Assembly: GCA_900551355.1 (NCBI GenBank)
Contig: URVR01000100.1
Span: 1 to 6,399, forward strand
Source: an uncultured Eubacteriales bacterium
GTDB taxonomy: Bacteria; Bacillota; Clostridia; Oscillospirales; Oscillospiraceae
DNA: 6,399 bases
Direction: 5' to 3'
In this document: positions 4,926 to 6,399 of the stretch, piece by piece
Layout of the letters: each line of letters starts with the position of its first letter
Numbering within the stretch: the stretch's first letter is position 1
Position numbers and translations under genes: made by a program
Notes under the pieces: model-generated
Seen by the model: the letters and a program-made list of their open reading frames with translations, nothing else
Database searches by the model: none
Told to the model about the DNA's origin: nothing

Positions 4926-5586
4926 ACGTTTCAAGGGGGAACAGCGTCCACGGCCAGCTCTCCGGCGGGGGACAGGTCACGTCCACCGGCTTGCCGGTAA
5001 CAGGGTGGGCGAAGGCCATGCGGTACGACCACAGCGCCGTGGTGCAGGGGGCCTTGCTGCCGTAGCGGATGTCTCCCAGCAGCGGCAGGCCCCGGGAGGA
5101 GAACTGCACCCGGATCTGGTGAGTGCGTCCGGTGTGGAGGCGGACCTGCACCAGCGTCAGCTCCTCGGTGCAGCCCAGGGTGGTGTAGTCCAGCGAGGCT
5201 TCCCGGACGCCCTTGCGCATCCGTTTGACCACATAGCTCTTGTTTTTGGCGGCGTCCCGGAACAGCAGATCCGTCAGGGTGGCGGACGCCTCCTGCGGGC
5301 GGCCCCGCAGCACCGCCAGATACTCCTTGGTGATGCGGCGCTCCGCCACGGCGGCGGTGAGCCGGCCTGTCACCTCCCGGCGGCGGGAGAACAGCATGAC
5401 GCCGCCCACGATCTTATCCAGCCGGTGAACGGTGGCGATATAGGCGGGCTTGCCCTGCGCCCGGTAGTGCTGCCGCAGCAGGGCGGGCATGCAGGCGGCG
5501 GTGTCGCTGTCCTCCGACAGGACGCCCACGGGCTTGACGCAGAGGACGAGATGCGCGTCCTCGTACAGGATATGTAAGTCCTCCAT
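4924..5586 (-). CDS. RluA-family RNA pseudouridine synthase
   Basis: This 220-residue enzyme converts selected uridines in rRNA or tRNA to pseudouridine. The catalytic motif VHRLDKIVGGVML (53-65) contains the nucleophile D57. RITKEYLAVLRG (84-95) and HTGRTHQIRVQFSSRGLPLL (151-170), followed by GDIRYG, are the other family landmarks. No S4 RNA-binding domain precedes the catalytic domain, so it is a short form like RluA or the YqcB/TruC type; the target base cannot be assigned. The common T-S-G or T-G-G after HRLDxx reads V-G-G, a mild departure. The ATG lies 3 nt after the stop of the upstream carboxypeptidase (TGAGCCATG on the minus strand) and I see no Shine-Dalgarno sequence, so translation probably depends on re-initiation. 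It ends facing the bidirectional terminator. Confidence 0.92.
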   Translation of the reverse strand: MEDLHILYEDAHLVLCVKPVGVLSEDSDTAACMPALLRQHYRAQGKPAYIATVHRLDKIVGGVMLFSRRREVTGRLTAAVAERRITKEYLAVLRGRPQEASATLTDLLFRDAAKNKSYVVKRMRKGVREASLDYTTLGCTEELTLVQVRLHTGRTHQIRVQFSSRGLPLLGDIRYGSKAPCTTALWSYRMAFAHPVTGKPVDVTCPPPESWPWTLFPLET

Positions 5587-5589
5587 GGC

Positions 5590-6355
5590 TCAGCGGCGGC
5601 GTCCGCGGTAGGCGTGCTGGTGGTAGCGCTTGCTGGACGCCTTGCCGTAGCGGCGGGTGCGGCCGTACAGCCGGAACCAGACCAGCGCGGCGATGACCAG
5701 CACCACCAGCACGATGGCGGCGATCTTCACCGGCGTCCGGGAGAAGAACTGGCCGATGGCCTTTTTGGCCAGCAGGAACCGGCTGGCGGACACGTCGGCC
5801 ACGGCCAGCAGCGGAACGGTGACGTAGTCCGTGCCGTCATAAGAGATGGTGATGGTGCCCAGCTCATCCCCGGCGGTGACGGGAGCATCCACGGAGTCCA
5901 CACAGCTCACGGTGCGCTGGAGCTGCTCCAGCTCCAGATCCTTGGGCAGCACCGCCTCGGCGGTGTAGGCCGGGTGGACGGCCACGGTGGCCACCTCGTT
6001 GCTCAGGGCAACGGGCACCTCGCAGATCAGCTCGTTCTCCTCCAGCACCGTGCGGTCGGAGAAGTTGTCAAAGCCCCAGTCGAACAGCCGGGCCGTCTCG
6101 GTAAAGCTCTCCACGCGGCTGCCGCCGGTCTCGGTCTTGACCTCCTCGCAGCCCAGCACCACGCTGATGAGGGTGCGGCTGCCCCGGATGGCGGAGGACA
6201 CCAGACAGTGACCCGCCGCGTCGGTGGTGCCGGTCTTGATGCCCTGTGCGCCGGAGTAGAGGTAGCCGGTCATGCGCCAGTTGGAGATCAGGGCGTTGGT
6301 GCTGTGAAGCTCCCGCTCCTTGTCCGTCATGTTGGTGGCGGGCACGGTGTAGGCC
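5590..6355 (-). CDS. Serine-type D-alanyl-D-alanine carboxypeptidase, C-terminal part (truncated)
   Basis: The 254 genuine residues are the C-terminal part of a PBP5/DacF-type enzyme, which removes the terminal D-alanine from peptidoglycan stem peptides outside the membrane. The third active-site motif is present as GIKTGTTDAAGHC (38-50, K-T-G at 40-42). The SxxK and SxN motifs would lie upstream, beyond the contig end. The typical beta-rich C-terminal domain follows at about 100-190, then one membrane helix (about 211-229) and an arginine-, lysine- and histidine-rich cytoplasmic tail. Family members often anchor by an amphipathic helix, but clostridial ones with a true membrane helix are common. 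An apparent start reading MCIRDR is translated adapter and must not be used. The RluA-type gene follows after 3 nt. The promoter lies outside the window. Confidence 0.93.
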
Positions 6356-6399
6356 CTGTCTCTTATACACATCTGACGCTGCCGACGATCGCATAAGTG
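6356..6399 (-). other. Illumina Nextera i5-side adapter, reverse complement (sequencing artefact)
   Basis: Bases 6356-6374 are the Tn5 mosaic end, 6375-6388 the primer site and 6389-6396 the same index as at the left end (TCGCATAA, reverse of TTATGCGA), with 3 more primer bases. It is synthetic. It adds the false residues MCIRDR to the carboxypeptidase and a false SYTHLTLPT end to a plus-strand frame. Confidence 0.98.

Noticed and set aside
5614..6396. Long plus-strand frame opposite the carboxypeptidase
   Set aside because: It is a GC-rich shadow of the minus-strand gene, low in complexity, and ends in translated adapter.
1..6399. A mobile element bounded by long perfect terminal inverted repeats, including 19-bp Tn5 ends
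   Set aside because: The repeats are exactly the Nextera adapter with index and primer tail. There is no transposase or target-site duplication.

Overview
The window looks like a short contig from a GC-rich Firmicute, most likely a gut clostridium of the Oscillospiraceae type (Flavonifractor, Lawsonibacter or Oscillibacter-like). The evidence is the strong G/C preference at third codon positions, AGGAGG-type ribosome binding sites, sigma-A-type promoters, and a gene set typical of that group: an LTA-synthase-like protein, RibU under an FMN riboswitch, and a YozG-type regulator next to DUF2975. The genus is an inference. Both ends are not biological: positions 1-48 and 6356-6399 are Illumina Nextera adapter with the same i5 index, so real sequence runs from 49 to 6355.

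Left block, minus strand (49-3043). Reading from the right, a promoter drives an FMN riboswitch, a possible attenuator and ribU, the substrate-binding subunit of an ECF riboflavin transporter. ribU ends at a strong intrinsic terminator. Next comes dinB, a Y-family translesion polymerase with its own promoter and a near-consensus Firmicute LexA box. After it lies the N-terminal half of an LTA-synthase-like membrane protein, cut by the contig end.

Middle block, plus strand (3050-4827). A TTGACA/extended -10 promoter drives a DUF2975 membrane protein and a small XRE regulator, a recurrent pair related to B. subtilis YoaS/YozG. The promoter overlaps a nested palindrome of ATATCG/TTATCG half-sites centred on base 3080, a likely operator for the regulator. 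A second promoter just after the regulator's stop drives a SLOG-family protein and a TSCPD-domain protein, tightly coupled. The block ends at a bidirectional terminator.

Right block, minus strand (4924-6355). The C-terminal part of a D-alanyl-D-alanine carboxypeptidase (PBP5/DacF type) is followed after 3 nt by an RluA-family pseudouridine synthase with no visible Shine-Dalgarno sequence, which suggests translational coupling. This operon converges on the middle block.

I see no tRNA, rRNA, CRISPR array, insertion sequence or phage gene. Nearly every gene belongs to a known family. The least explained signals are the nested palindrome at 3050-3110, the inverted repeat around the ribU -35 element, and the SLOG/TSCPD pairing. 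I found no convincing new multi-gene system.
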